Assembly (NCBI GenBank): GCA_963837345.1
Contig: CAWIMX010000001.1
Span: 310,001 to 374,000, forward strand
From: CAWIMX01 sp963837345
GTDB taxonomy: Bacteria > Acidobacteriota > Vicinamibacteria > Vicinamibacterales > CAVVIG01
Length of the DNA: 64,000 bases
Direction of reading: 5' to 3'
Shown in pieces: positions 16,378 through 26,105 of this stretch. Below the pieces are notes generated by a model. The model was not told the origin of the DNA and made no database searches. It saw only the letters and a list, made by a program, of their open reading frames with translations. The position numbers were made by a program, and so were the translations under genes. Within the stretch, counting starts at the first letter, position 1. Each line of letters starts with the position of its first letter.

Positions 16378-17916
16378 GTGAAGACGGGGACCGTCTATCT
16401 GATCGGCGCCGGTCCCGGGGATCCGGGCCTCATCACCGTCCGGGGCCTCGCGCGCCTGAGGGGTGCGGACGTCGTCCTGTACGACACGCGGGTCAATCCG
16501 CGACTGCTGCGCTACGCGCGCGCCGACGCCGAACAGATCGACCTCGGGGCCGCCGCCCCGCAGCCGCTCGAGCAGGAGGCCATCTGCTACCTCCTCGCCG
16601 AGAAGGCGCGCGAGGGCCGGTCGGTGGCGCGGCTCAAGTGGGGCGACCCGTATTTCTTCGACCACGGCGGTTCCGAGGCGCTGTTCCTGCACCAGCACGG
16701 CGTGCCGTTCGAAGTCGTGCCGGGCGTGCCGGCCGGCATCGCGGCGCCCGCGTACGCCGGCGTGCCGGTCACGTCGCCAGACAGCGGTGACACGCTGACG
16801 TTCGTGAGGGGCGGCGGCCCTGACGGGTCGCGGGTGACGTGCGTCGACTGGACCGCGGTCGCGCGGCTCGACGGCACGATCGTGTGCGCCGTCGGACCCG
16901 ACGAGGTGCACTCGGTCATCGAGGCGCTGGTCGCTCACGGGCGGGCGCCCGGCGAATCGGCGGCGCTCGTCTACGACGGGACGCTTCCGACTCAGCGAAC
17001 CGTCGTCGGCACGCTGGAAGAAGTGGCGGCAGGGACCGACGAGATCCATGAACGACGGTCCGCGGTGCTGACGGTGGGACGGGTGGCCGGCCTGCGCGAA
17101 CATCTGCGCTGGTTCGACTCGCGTCCCCTGTTCGGCAAGCGCGTGCTGGTGACACGGGCGCCCGACAAGGCAGGCGAGCTCGCCGAGCTCCTCGAGCGTG
17201 CCGGCGCCGAGAGCGTCGTGGCGTCGATGATCCGCATCGAACCGCCCGACGACTACGGTCCACTCGACGCCGCCTGCGCGAATCTGGAGCCGTTCGACTG
17301 GGTGATTTTCTCGAGTGCGAATGCGGTCGAGCCGTTCGTCGAGCGCCTGCTGGCGGGTCCGCACGATCTGCGGGCGCTGGGAGGCACGAAGCTCTGTGCG
17401 GTGGGGCCCTCCACGGCCGACGCGCTGCGGCGTCATGGGCTCAAGGTCGACGCGATCCCGCTCGAATACCGGGGAGAGGCGCTGGTCCAGGCGATCCGCT
17501 CGGCGGCGCCCCTGGAAGGCCTTCGTGTCCTTCTCCCGCGGGCCGACATCGGACGCGACGTCGTGGCCGAAGACCTGCGTCGGCACGGCGCGTCGGTGAC
17601 CGACGTCGTGGCGTACCGGACGGTCGCGGCCGACGCGGAGAGCGACGGCGGGCCCGACGTCTACCGGTTGCTGCTCGAGCACCGGCTGGACGTCGTGACG
17701 TTCGCCAGCCCGTCGGCCGTCCGCAACCTGGTGGGCGTGCTCGGCGACGAGCCCGCCGCCGATCTGCTGAATGCCACCGCCGTCGCCTGCATCGGTCCGG
17801 TCACGGCCGAGGCGGCGGCGCAGTACAACATCACGACCGCCATCCTGCCCGGGCAGTACACCATTCCCGGTCTGGTGGAGGCCATCGTGGAGCACTTCCG
17901 CCATGACGCCCACTGA
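16378..17916 (+). CDS. Uroporphyrinogen-III methyltransferase-like / uroporphyrinogen-III synthase fusion
   Basis: 512 residues, two domains. Residues 1-240 are CobA/SUMT-like (VYLIGAGPGDPGLITVRGL). Residues 250-510 are HemD-like (GKRVLVTRAPDKAGELAELL, VIFSSANAVEPF, FASPSAVRNLVG). HemD cyclises hydroxymethylbilane and is needed here because no separate hemD is present. The CobA half is divergent: the usual LKGGDPFxFGRGGEE block reads LKWGDPYFFDHGGSEA, and the segment after PAYAGVPVT is changed, so its activity is less certain. GTG start at 16378. Confidence 0.92.
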   Translation: MKTGTVYLIGAGPGDPGLITVRGLARLRGADVVLYDTRVNPRLLRYARADAEQIDLGAAAPQPLEQEAICYLLAEKAREGRSVARLKWGDPYFFDHGGSEALFLHQHGVPFEVVPGVPAGIAAPAYAGVPVTSPDSGDTLTFVRGGGPDGSRVTCVDWTAVARLDGTIVCAVGPDEVHSVIEALVAHGRAPGESAALVYDGTLPTQRTVVGTLEEVAAGTDEIHERRSAVLTVGRVAGLREHLRWFDSRPLFGKRVLVTRAPDKAGELAELLERAGAESVVASMIRIEPPDDYGPLDAACANLEPFDWVIFSSANAVEPFVERLLAGPHDLRALGGTKLCAVGPSTADALRRHGLKVDAIPLEYRGEALVQAIRSAAPLEGLRVLLPRADIGRDVVAEDLRRHGASVTDVVAYRTVAADAESDGGPDVYRLLLEHRLDVVTFASPSAVRNLVGVLGDEPAADLLNATAVACIGPVTAEAAAQYNITTAILPGQYTIPGLVEAIVEHFRHDAH

Positions 17917-18898
17917 CACCCGCCTCTCGCTTCAACTCACCCGCCGCCTGCGCCGCCTCCGACGGTCGGACGCCATGCGGGCGCTCGTCCGCGAAACGCG
18001 CCTGACGCCCGAACTGTTCATCCTGCCGCTGTTCGTCTGCGAGGGTCAGGGCGTCCGCCGCGAGGTCGCGTCGATGCCCGGGGTGTTCCAGCTCTCGGTC
18101 GACGAGGCGGTCGCGGAGGCGGAGGGCGCGCGTCGCGATGGCATCCGCGCGGTCATCCTCTTCGGCCTGCCGGCGCACAAAGACGACGTCGGCAGCGCCG
18201 CCTACGATCCCGACGCGCCGGTGCAGGCGGCCGTGCGGGCCATCAAGCGCGAGGTGCCGGACCTGCTCGTCGTGACCGACGTCTGCCTGTGCGAGTACAC
18301 CAGCCACGGGCATTGCGGGATCGTCGTGGGGGAGGAGATCGTCAACGACCCGAGCGTCGAGCAACTCGTGAAGGCGGCCGTCTCGCACGCCGCGGCCGGC
18401 GCCGACATCGTCGCGCCGTCCGACATGATGGATGGACGTGTCGGTGCCATCCGGGCCGCGCTCGACGAGCGTGGACACGATCAGGTGGCCATCATGTCGT
18501 ACGCGGCCAAGTACTGCTCCGCGTTCTATGGTCCGTTTCGCGACGCCGCCGACAGCGCTCCGGCGTTCGGCGACCGCCGATCGCACCAGATGGATCCGGC
18601 GAACGTGGCGGAAGCTCTCCGCGAGGTCGAGCAGGATCTGGCCGAAGGCGCCGACATCGTGATGGTGAAGCCGGCGATGCCGTATCTCGACGTCATCGCG
18701 CGCGTCAAGGACCGCTTCGGCTATCCGACTGCCGCGTATCAGGTGAGCGGCGAATACGCGATGCTGAAAGCCGCAGCGAAAAACGGTTGGATCGACGAGC
18801 GCCGCGCCATGCTCGAATGCCTCACCGCGATCCATCGCGCCGGCGCCGACATGATCCTGACGTACTACGCCCGGGAGGCCGCCCGGCTTCTCGCCTAG
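17903..18898 (+). CDS. hemB: Delta-aminolevulinic acid dehydratase (porphobilinogen synthase)
   Basis: Condenses two ALA to porphobilinogen; 331 residues. It has the cysteine-rich zinc site DVCLCEYTSHGHCG, so it is of the Zn-dependent type. The two active-site lysines lie in SYAAKYCSAFYGPF and VKPAMPYLDVI. The ATG at 17903 overlaps the end of the preceding gene by 14 nt and gives the normal family length. Confidence 0.98.
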   Translation: MTPTDTRLSLQLTRRLRRLRRSDAMRALVRETRLTPELFILPLFVCEGQGVRREVASMPGVFQLSVDEAVAEAEGARRDGIRAVILFGLPAHKDDVGSAAYDPDAPVQAAVRAIKREVPDLLVVTDVCLCEYTSHGHCGIVVGEEIVNDPSVEQLVKAAVSHAAAGADIVAPSDMMDGRVGAIRAALDERGHDQVAIMSYAAKYCSAFYGPFRDAADSAPAFGDRRSHQMDPANVAEALREVEQDLAEGADIVMVKPAMPYLDVIARVKDRFGYPTAAYQVSGEYAMLKAAAKNGWIDERRAMLECLTAIHRAGADMILTYYAREAARLLA

Positions 18899-18926
18899 CC
18901 CAGCCCTGCCGGAGCGTGCCACGACG

Positions 18927-20219
18927 ATGCCGCTGACCAGATCCCAACGACTATTCCGCCGCGCGCAGGAGATCCTCCCAGGGGGCGTCGACAGCCCCGT
19001 GCGCGCGTTTACGGCCGTGGGTGCCACGCCCGCGTTCATCGCGCGGGCATCGGGCGCCAGGATCGTCGACGTCGACGGGGGCCGCTACATCGACTACGTG
19101 ATGTCCTGGGGGCCGCTCATCCACGGGCATGCGCCGGCTGGGCTCGTCAGAGTGCTCGCGGCGGCGGCGCGGCGCGGCACGAGCTACGGCGCTCCCAGTC
19201 CGCTCGAAGTCGAGCTCGGGGAACGGGTCCGCGCCCTCATGCCGTCGATCGAACGCATCCGGTTCGTCAGCTCGGGTACGGAGGCGACGATGAGCGCGGT
19301 GCGCGTGGCGCGCGCGGCCACGCGGCGCGATCGCATCATCAAGTTCGAAGGCTGCTATCACGGACATGCCGACCCGTTCCTGGTGAAGGCGGGCTCCGGC
19401 GCGCTCACGCTGGGCGTCCCGACGAGCCCCGGCGTCCCCGCGGCGGCCGTCGCCGACACGCTCGTCGCTGCCTACAACGACGTGGCGTCCGTCGCCCAGC
19501 TCCTCGACACCTATCGCGGCACCGTGGCGGCGGTCATCGTCGAGCCGGTTGCCGGAAACATGGGCGTCGTTCCACCGGCGGCCGGCTTTCTCGCGGGACT
19601 TCGCGATCTGTGCACGGCGCACGGCGCGCTCCTCATCTTCGACGAAGTGATCTCCGGATTTCGGGCGTCCGCCGGAGGCGCACAGGCGCTGGTCGGCGTG
19701 CGCCCGGATCTGACGTGCCTCGGCAAGATCATCGGCGGCGGCCTGCCGGTCGGCGCCTACGGCGGGCGGGCGGACCTGATGGCCCTGGTGGCGCCCGAGG
19801 GCCCCGTCTATCAGGCGGGCACTCTCTCGGGCAACCCGCTGGCGATGACGGCGGGCCTCTGGGCGCTCGACCGGCTCACCCCGAAGCTCTACAAGCACCT
19901 GGCGGCGCTGACGACCCGGCTGGCAGGAGGACTCGCGGATGCGGCGCGATCCGCCGGGGTGGCGGTGCAGGTCAACGCGTTCGGCTCGGTGCTGACGCCG
20001 TTCTTCACCGATCGGCCCGTGCGCGACTACCGCGCGGCAACCAGCGCCAGCACGGAGAGGTACGCGCGCTTCTTCAGGGCCATGCTCGCCCGCGGCGTCT
20101 ATCCGCCACCGTCGCAGTTCGAAGCTTGGTTCCTCTCGGCCGCACACACCGTGCGTGACGTCGATCGCACGGTCCGCGTGGCGCACGAGGCGATGCGGAC
20201 CGCGAAGAGCGGCGGTTAG
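18927..20219 (+). CDS. hemL: Glutamate-1-semialdehyde 2,1-aminomutase
   Basis: PLP enzyme converting glutamate-1-semialdehyde to ALA; 430 residues. N-terminal RAQEILPGGVDSPVRAF is diagnostic for HemL. The PLP lysine is in LGKIIGGGLPVGAYGG. It completes the C5 pathway with hemA and hemB in the same operon. Its stop overlaps the stop of the convergent gene by a few bases. Confidence 0.98.
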   Translation: MPLTRSQRLFRRAQEILPGGVDSPVRAFTAVGATPAFIARASGARIVDVDGGRYIDYVMSWGPLIHGHAPAGLVRVLAAAARRGTSYGAPSPLEVELGERVRALMPSIERIRFVSSGTEATMSAVRVARAATRRDRIIKFEGCYHGHADPFLVKAGSGALTLGVPTSPGVPAAAVADTLVAAYNDVASVAQLLDTYRGTVAAVIVEPVAGNMGVVPPAAGFLAGLRDLCTAHGALLIFDEVISGFRASAGGAQALVGVRPDLTCLGKIIGGGLPVGAYGGRADLMALVAPEGPVYQAGTLSGNPLAMTAGLWALDRLTPKLYKHLAALTTRLAGGLADAARSAGVAVQVNAFGSVLTPFFTDRPVRDYRAATSASTERYARFFRAMLARGVYPPPSQFEAWFLSAAHTVRDVDRTVRVAHEAMRTAKSGG

Positions 20220-21100
20220 CGCCCGAGATCGAGGGGCGAATCGAACCGAATCCGAAGCACGGTCCCGGCCGGCAGGCTCACGTCCTGCCCTTCGGTGGCG
20301 GCGATCGTTCCGCCGCCGCCAATCAGGATGCCGGCAAGCGCCCCCTTCACGCCGCCGAGAATGCCGCCGATGATCGCGCCGACGCCCGCCCCGGTCGCAA
20401 TCTTGGGCGCCTCGCCCTTCACCCCTTCACTTTCGAGCGCCTGCGTCACCGTGGCCCGAATCGGGTAGGTCGTACCGCCCACGGTGATCTCGTGAAAGTC
20501 CAGTGTGAGGCGTCCCGTGCGCTCGGTCCGGGTCGCGGGATGCGCGCTGCTGACGACGCCGTGGACGATCGAGCCGGCAGGCACGATCACGCCAGCGTCG
20601 TTCTGCAAGTCGGCCAGCGTGGTGGCGTCCACCGTGTCGTTCACCTGCGCCGTGTCCGAGCTCATGGACCGCTGCAAGCGAACGTCGAGCTCCGTGCCGA
20701 CCGGCACCGTGCCGCGGGTTCGCGTGCTCGTCGCACCGCGTTCGGCCGGAGACGGAACCGCCGGCGCCGGCCGCGCGGCGTCGCCGGGCGCGAGCGTTCG
20801 ATTGCGGATGTCGTCGATCCGGTCGCGCAACTCCGCGTAGTCCTGCCGCGTGACGGCTTCGTGTTTCCGCAGCTTGACCTTCAGATAGATCACCTCGTCG
20901 CCCGCCTGGTCGAGCTCGTCCCTGAGCGACGACGCGAGCGACGGGCGATCCGCGGCAAGGGCGGCGACTTCGCGGTGCGCGGCGGTCAGGCTGTCCTGGA
21001 GCCGCTCGATGTCGGCCGAGGTGACGGCCGTCTGTGCCGCCGCGAGGACCGCCGTCAGCACGAGGGCTAAGACGGCAGGAAGGTGTTTCACGCCTGGCAT
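20216..21100 (-). CDS. Conserved exported protein with glycine-zipper segment
   Basis: 294 residues: signal peptide (MPGVKHLPAVLALVLTAVLAAAQ), a coiled-coil-prone region (about 25-100), a Pro/Arg linker, then a beta-rich domain. The latter contains GTVPVGTELDVRLQRSMSSDTAQVNDTVDATT and a Gly-zipper (GAGVGAIIGGILGGVKGALAGILIGGGG). The C-terminal pattern recalls proteins with TrbI/VirB10-like beta domains, and similar ones are common in Acidobacteria, but no function is established. Sits 15 nt downstream of rseP on the same strand. Confidence 0.75.
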   Translation of the reverse strand: MPGVKHLPAVLALVLTAVLAAAQTAVTSADIERLQDSLTAAHREVAALAADRPSLASSLRDELDQAGDEVIYLKVKLRKHEAVTRQDYAELRDRIDDIRNRTLAPGDAARPAPAVPSPAERGATSTRTRGTVPVGTELDVRLQRSMSSDTAQVNDTVDATTLADLQNDAGVIVPAGSIVHGVVSSAHPATRTERTGRLTLDFHEITVGGTTYPIRATVTQALESEGVKGEAPKIATGAGVGAIIGGILGGVKGALAGILIGGGGTIAATEGQDVSLPAGTVLRIRFDSPLDLGR

Positions 21101-21115
21101 GTCAGAAGCTCTCCT

Positions 21116-22438
21116 TCAGCGCCACGGCACCAGGTTCTGGATCCAGGTGATCCGCATCAGGTCGTTGTAGATGACGGTGACCATCAGCATCATCAGCACG
21201 ACGAACCCGGCGAGCAGCATCTTCTCTTTCACCTTGATGCTAAAGTCGTGCCGCGTCAAGCCTTCGAGGCCCATGATGAAGATGTGGCCGCCATCGAGGA
21301 TCGGAATCGGGAGCAGGTTCAGAATGCCCAGATTCAGGCTGATCGTCGCCATCAGCCCGAAGAGTGCCGCCCACCCGAGCTGAGCCGATTCGCCGGAGAG
21401 CTGCGCGATCGCCACTGGCCCCATCAGCTGTTTCGGTGAGGTCTGGCGGGTCAGCAGGTCGCCCACGGTCTGAAAAATCATCCCCGCGAGCTGAACGTTG
21501 GTCCGGACGGACAAGGTGACGGCGCGGATCGGCCCGGGTTTCAACGTCTTCGTGGCATCCGCCAGATACGCGCCGAGCCAGCCGCCGTCGCCCTGGCGAC
21601 CGAGCGTCACGGGAATGGTGAGCGTCTCCCCGTTCCTGATCATGACGAACGGCACCGTTTCCCCCGGGTGCGCCACGACCGCGTCGCGCAATTGTCCGGT
21701 GAAGGTGATGGGCTTGCCGGCAATCGACACCACGACGTCGCCGGCCTGCAAGCCCGCGCGCTCGGCCGCTTCTCCCGACATGATGCCGGTGAGATGCGGG
21801 TGCACGTCGGGCAGCACGCCGATCTCGCCGATTTCGAACTGTGAGTCCCGGGCCGCTTCCGGCGTCACGTCGCGCACGAAGGAAGAGCCATCCCGGACGA
21901 TGCCGAGCTCGACTTCGCGATTCGGCCGCGCCCCGATCGCCATCGAGAGTTGCTCCCAGGTGTCGACCGTCCGCCCGGCCACCGACTCGATCCGATCGCC
22001 GGGCTGAATGCCGGCGCGCGCGGCGGGCGACGCCTCGGCCACCGTCCCCACCACCGGTGGCTGATCGAGAAACACGGGCACTTCCTGTCCGTTCACGAGG
22101 ACGATCGCGGTGAGCACGACCGCGAGGAGCAGATTCATGGTCGGCCCCATGATCAGCACCTGGAACCGCTGCCATTTGGTCTTCGACATGAACTCGTCGG
22201 GCGCGCCCGACGGATTCTCTTCCGGGCTCTCGCCCGCCATCTTCACGTAGCCGCCGAGCGGGACGACGCCGATGCCGTATTCGGTGTCGCCGTACCGGAC
22301 GCTCCAGATCGTCGGATTGAAGCCGAGCTGAAACTTGAGCACCCGGATGCCGACACGCTTGGCCGCCAGGAAGTGGCCGAGCTCGTGCACGAACACCAGG
22401 ACGCCCAGGACGAATGCAAAAGCGAGCAACGTGGTCAC
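21116..22438 (-). CDS. rseP: RseP/SpoIVFB-type site-2 intramembrane metalloprotease
   Basis: 440 residues. Zinc site HELGH in the first helix and the third ligand region LPIPILDGGHIF near the C-terminus. Two PDZ domains between (around AGIQPGDRIESVAGR and AGLQAGDVVVSIAGK). Such proteases release anti-sigma factors by cutting within the membrane after site-1 cleavage. Follows dxr in the classic uppS-cdsA-dxr-rseP order. GTG start at 22438. Confidence 0.97.
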   Translation of the reverse strand: MTTLLAFAFVLGVLVFVHELGHFLAAKRVGIRVLKFQLGFNPTIWSVRYGDTEYGIGVVPLGGYVKMAGESPEENPSGAPDEFMSKTKWQRFQVLIMGPTMNLLLAVVLTAIVLVNGQEVPVFLDQPPVVGTVAEASPAARAGIQPGDRIESVAGRTVDTWEQLSMAIGARPNREVELGIVRDGSSFVRDVTPEAARDSQFEIGEIGVLPDVHPHLTGIMSGEAAERAGLQAGDVVVSIAGKPITFTGQLRDAVVAHPGETVPFVMIRNGETLTIPVTLGRQGDGGWLGAYLADATKTLKPGPIRAVTLSVRTNVQLAGMIFQTVGDLLTRQTSPKQLMGPVAIAQLSGESAQLGWAALFGLMATISLNLGILNLLPIPILDGGHIFIMGLEGLTRHDFSIKVKEKMLLAGFVVLMMLMVTVIYNDLMRITWIQNLVPWR

Positions 22439-22451
22439 GTCTGTCTGCCTC

Positions 22452-23645
22452 TCACTTCCCCACGTTCAATTGTATCCCGCCGGCAATCGTTTCGGCCTCG
22501 GTTCGCGCCCATGCGTCGACCGCGCGCACGGCCGCCAGGGTCGCGACAGGCGTCGGGCGATGCGCGTTCATCGTGGCGTCGATCACGACCGGGATCGAGC
22601 GAAAGGCGAGACGTCCGTCGAGAAAGCGCGCCACCGCCACCTCGTTCGCCGCGTTGAGCACGACGGGCAGACTGCGCTCGCCCTCGAGCGCTCGATAGGC
22701 CAGGCGCAGACAGGGAAACGCGATCGTATCGGGGCGATCGAACTCGAGCCGGCCGGCCGCGACCAGATCGAGCGGAGGAACCGGCGCGCTCCAGCGTTCC
22801 GGATACGAGAATGCATATTGAATCGGCAGGCGCATGTCGGTCACACCCAGCTGCGCGATGATCGACCCGTCCACGAACTCCACCATCGAGTGCACCACGC
22901 TCTGTGGATGGACGACGACGTCGATCTGATCGGCACGCACGCCGAACAGCCAGTGCGCCTCGATCACCTCGAGCCCTTTGTTCATGAGCGTGGCCGAATC
23001 GACGGTGATCTTACGGCCCATGCGCCACGTCGGATGGCGGAGTGCGGCGTCCGGCGTGACCGCGTCCAGCTCGGACGGCGATTGCCCGCGGAACGGTCCG
23101 CCCGACGCGGTGAGCACGACGCGCGCCAACTCGCTCGCCCGGCGGCCGTCGAGGCACTGGTGAATCGCGTTGTGCTCGCTGTCGACCGGCAGGAGGGGCA
23201 CACCGCGCGCCCGCGCGGCGTCCGACACGAGGCCGCCGGCCATCACCAGCACTTCCTTGTTGGCGAGCGCCACGGTCTTGCCGTGTTCGATCGCGGCGAG
23301 CACGGCCTCGAGCCCCTCGGTGCCGGATGAGGCGCAGAGCACGATCTCCACATCCGGATGCGACGCGACCGCAACGAGGCCGCCGCGCCCCGGGGCGGCG
23401 ATCTCGACGCTCGACGCCACGCCCGACTTGCGCAGGCGGTCGACGGCCGCTCCGCTCGCCATCGCGGCGAGCCGCGGGCGATAGCGGTCGATCTGTGCGG
23501 CCAGCCGATCGCTGTTCTCCCCCGCCGCGAGGCCGACGACCTCGAGTCGATCGGCATGGGCGTCGACGACGGCGAGGGCGCTCTGTCCGATGGATCCGGT
23601 CGATCCCAGGATGGCGATGCGCTTGCGCGGGCGTCCCGGGGGCAT
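22452..23645 (-). CDS. dxr: 1-deoxy-D-xylulose 5-phosphate reductoisomerase
   Basis: Second step of the MEP isoprenoid pathway, NADPH-dependent. 397 residues. NADPH-binding ILGSTGSIGQSAL, catalytic region PVDSEHNAIHQCL, and MNKGLEVIEAHWLFG. Starts 1 nt after the cdsA stop on the minus strand; part of the isoprenoid/envelope operon. Confidence 0.98.
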   Translation of the reverse strand: MPPGRPRKRIAILGSTGSIGQSALAVVDAHADRLEVVGLAAGENSDRLAAQIDRYRPRLAAMASGAAVDRLRKSGVASSVEIAAPGRGGLVAVASHPDVEIVLCASSGTEGLEAVLAAIEHGKTVALANKEVLVMAGGLVSDAARARGVPLLPVDSEHNAIHQCLDGRRASELARVVLTASGGPFRGQSPSELDAVTPDAALRHPTWRMGRKITVDSATLMNKGLEVIEAHWLFGVRADQIDVVVHPQSVVHSMVEFVDGSIIAQLGVTDMRLPIQYAFSYPERWSAPVPPLDLVAAGRLEFDRPDTIAFPCLRLAYRALEGERSLPVVLNAANEVAVARFLDGRLAFRSIPVVIDATMNAHRPTPVATLAAVRAVDAWARTEAETIAGGIQLNVGK

Positions 23646-23646
23646 G

Positions 23647-24447
23647 TCACAGATACCGGAGCGCGACGTAGTACACGGGCGCGGCGAAGAGGAGCGCGTC
23701 GATGCGGTCGAGGACGCCGCCGTGGCCGGGGATGAGGTGCGAGCTGTCCTTCAGGCTCGCGCTCCGCTTCAACATCGACTCGAACAGGTCGCCGACGATC
23801 CCGACGCCGACCACGGCCAGTCCGAGCCCGATCCGCTCGCCGAGCGGCACGCGCGGCAGCCACCATGCGCCGAGGGCTGCCATCGTCAACGTGCCCGCGA
23901 TGACGCCGCCGGCGGCGCCCTCGATGGTCTTCTTCGGACTCACGGCGGGGGCCAGCGGACGCCGGCCGGCCAGGCGCCCGACGTAATACTGCGCCGTGTC
24001 GCTCACCATCACCGTCGCCATCAGGAGGAAGAGGGCCTCGGGGCCGCGGACCTCGCGCACGGCGACCAGGGCGCCGACGGGCAGGGCCAGATAGAGGCTG
24101 GGAAAGAGCATCGACGCGGCCGAGGCCGTCGCGTGGGGCCCGCCGTGCCATTGCGACAGGGCCACGGCGCCCACGACCACCACGGCCGCCAGCAGCACGA
24201 CCTCGGGCGGCACCCCACCGGAGTTGCGCGCATTGACGTTGACGAACGCGGCGAAGGTCGCGATCGCCCCGCCCACCGCCGGCCACTCGGCGACCGCGGC
24301 GCCGCTGGCCGACGCAATCGCCACGAGCTCGAACGACGCGAGCAGGACGAGCGCCGCGCCGACGCCGGCGAAGACCAGCGGTGTCGCGAAGAACACGGCA
24401 CCCACGGCGAGCGCCACCAGCACCGCGCCGCTGGCGGCGCGAATCAC
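23647..24447 (-). CDS. cdsA: Phosphatidate cytidylyltransferase
   Basis: Makes CDP-diacylglycerol from phosphatidate and CTP. 266 residues, multi-helix membrane protein. C-terminal family signature SPKKTIEGAAGG...GDLFESMLKRSASLKDSSHLIPGHGGVLDRIDAL is split here only for brevity and is contiguous in the protein. The GTG at 24447 overlaps the uppS TGA as GTGA, which decides the start over a longer frame. Confidence 0.96.
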   Translation of the reverse strand: MIRAASGAVLVALAVGAVFFATPLVFAGVGAALVLLASFELVAIASASGAAVAEWPAVGGAIATFAAFVNVNARNSGGVPPEVVLLAAVVVVGAVALSQWHGGPHATASAASMLFPSLYLALPVGALVAVREVRGPEALFLLMATVMVSDTAQYYVGRLAGRRPLAPAVSPKKTIEGAAGGVIAGTLTMAALGAWWLPRVPLGERIGLGLAVVGVGIVGDLFESMLKRSASLKDSSHLIPGHGGVLDRIDALLFAAPVYYVALRYL

Positions 24448-25235
24448 TGGGCGCCGAGCGCCGCCGGCGCCGGCTTGATGCCGCCGTAGCGGCGGTCCCG
24501 CTTCTGATAGGCGAGGATCGCGTCGAGCAGGTGGCGCCGCCGGAAGTCGGGCCAGAGGGTTTCGGTCACCCAGATTTCGGCGTACGCAATCTGCCACAGA
24601 AGGAAATTGCTGACGCGCATCTCGCCGCTCGTGCGAATCAGCAGATCCGGATCCGGCTGCCCGGCCGTGTAGAGCAGTTCGGCAAAGCGGCGTTCGTCGA
24701 GCGCGTCGGGGGCGATGCCCTGTTCGATGGCCCGGCGCGCGGCTGCCACGATTTCGGCGCGGCCGCCGTAGTTCAAGGCGATGTTGAACCACATGCCGGT
24801 GTTGGCGGCCGTGCGGGCCATCGCGGCATCGAGCTCCTGCTGCACGTCGCGCGCGAGTTCGTCCTTCCGGCCGATCACCTGGAAGCGGATGTTGTTGGCC
24901 AGCAGGGTGCTCAACTCGAGCCGCAGATAGCGCTTGAGCAGCGTCATCAGCGTGTTGACTTCCGCGCGCGGCCGCTTCCAGTTCTCGACCGAAAACGCAT
25001 ACAACGTCAGCACGTCGATGCCGAGGCGGGCCGATGTTTCGACCACGTCGCGCACCGAGTCGATCCCGGCCCGGTGCCCTTCGACCCTCGGCAGGTGACG
25101 CTGCGCCGCCCAGCGCCCGTTGCCGTCCATGATGATGGCGACGTGCGCGGGGAGTTGCTCGAAATTGATCTGGCTGGCCAGCGATCGGTCGGGCGATCCC
25201 GGCGGAATCTTCGCCAGGAGCTGCTCAAGCGACAT
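24444..25235 (-). CDS. uppS: Undecaprenyl pyrophosphate synthase (polyprenyl diphosphate synthase)
   Basis: Cis-prenyltransferase making the C55 lipid carrier for wall and polysaccharide synthesis. 263 residues. Motifs HVAIIMDGNGRWA, TLYAFSVENWKRP, ALNYGGRAEI, DLLIRTSGEMRVSNFLLWQ and AYAEIWVTETLWPDF. A minus-strand TACAAT at 25261-25266, about 25 nt before the ATG, could be its own -10 element at the end of truA. Confidence 0.98.
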   Translation of the reverse strand: MSLEQLLAKIPPGSPDRSLASQINFEQLPAHVAIIMDGNGRWAAQRHLPRVEGHRAGIDSVRDVVETSARLGIDVLTLYAFSVENWKRPRAEVNTLMTLLKRYLRLELSTLLANNIRFQVIGRKDELARDVQQELDAAMARTAANTGMWFNIALNYGGRAEIVAAARRAIEQGIAPDALDERRFAELLYTAGQPDPDLLIRTSGEMRVSNFLLWQIAYAEIWVTETLWPDFRRRHLLDAILAYQKRDRRYGGIKPAPAALGAQ

Positions 25236-25258
25236 GCACGCGTCCTCGCTGTAAACCC

Positions 25259-26104
25259 CTATTGTACCGGGATTTGACCGTCCCGCAACCGCGACGCTGC
25301 CCTCGTCGAGGGTCGTGGGGAGACCAGACCGGCGGCTTCATCGTACCGGACGGCCATCAGAAACAGCCCGTGCGCGGGGGCCGTGGCCCCGGCCTGCGCG
25401 CGATCGCCGGACGTCACGACGTCGGCGATCCAGGCCGGGTCCCGGCGGCCGCGTCCGATGTCGACGAGGGTTCCGACGATCGCTCTCACCATGTGACGGA
25501 GGAAGCCGTCGCCCGTCACGAGGTACACGACCATCCGCCCCAAATTTGCGTGGTCGGCCGGTGCGCCCGCCTCGACCTCGACGCGTGAAGACTCGATGGT
25601 CCGTTCGGTGGAGGCGACGGCGCTGCCCGCCGATTGAAACGCGGCAAAATCGTGGCGGCCCTGAAGCCGACCGGCGGCCGCATCCATCGCGCCCACGTCG
25701 AGCGGACCGGGCACGTGCCAGGCGAACCGGCGCCAAATCGGCGGCATCACCTCGCCGTTCCAGAGCTGATACCGGTAGGTCTTGGCGCGCGCGGCGAACC
25801 GCGCGTGAAAGGTGTCGGGCACCTCATCGGCGGCCGTGACCCGCACGGCCTCGGGCAGCCGGGCGTTCAGGGCGCGAACGAGCGTGTCGGGGCGAATCGC
25901 CTTATCCAGGCGGAAGCCGGCGACCTGCCCGAGCGCGTGCACCCCGGCGTCGGTGCGTCCGGCCCCCGTCACGTCGACCGGTGCGCCGGCGAGGTCGGCA
26001 AGTATCTGTTCGAGCAGCCACTGCACCGAGGTGCCCGAGGCCTGCCGCTGCCAGCCGACGAACTCGGTGCCGTCGTACGCGATGGTGATCCTGAAGGCGG
26101 GCAC
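25259..26104 (-). CDS. truA: tRNA pseudouridine(38-40) synthase
   Basis: 281 residues. Catalytic Asp in GAGRTDAGVHALGQVA; also ITIAYDGTEFVGWQRQ at the N-terminus and YLVTGDGFLRHMVRAIVGTL. The GTG at 26104 follows the pyrE TGA by one base and reads VPAFRITIAYDG; longer readings are out of family. About 25 residues of C-terminal extension rich in Arg/Ser. Confidence 0.95.
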   Translation of the reverse strand: MPAFRITIAYDGTEFVGWQRQASGTSVQWLLEQILADLAGAPVDVTGAGRTDAGVHALGQVAGFRLDKAIRPDTLVRALNARLPEAVRVTAADEVPDTFHARFAARAKTYRYQLWNGEVMPPIWRRFAWHVPGPLDVGAMDAAAGRLQGRHDFAAFQSAGSAVASTERTIESSRVEVEAGAPADHANLGRMVVYLVTGDGFLRHMVRAIVGTLVDIGRGRRDPAWIADVVTSGDRAQAGATAPAHGLFLMAVRYDEAAGLVSPRPSTRAASRLRDGQIPVQ

Positions 26105-26105
26105 C

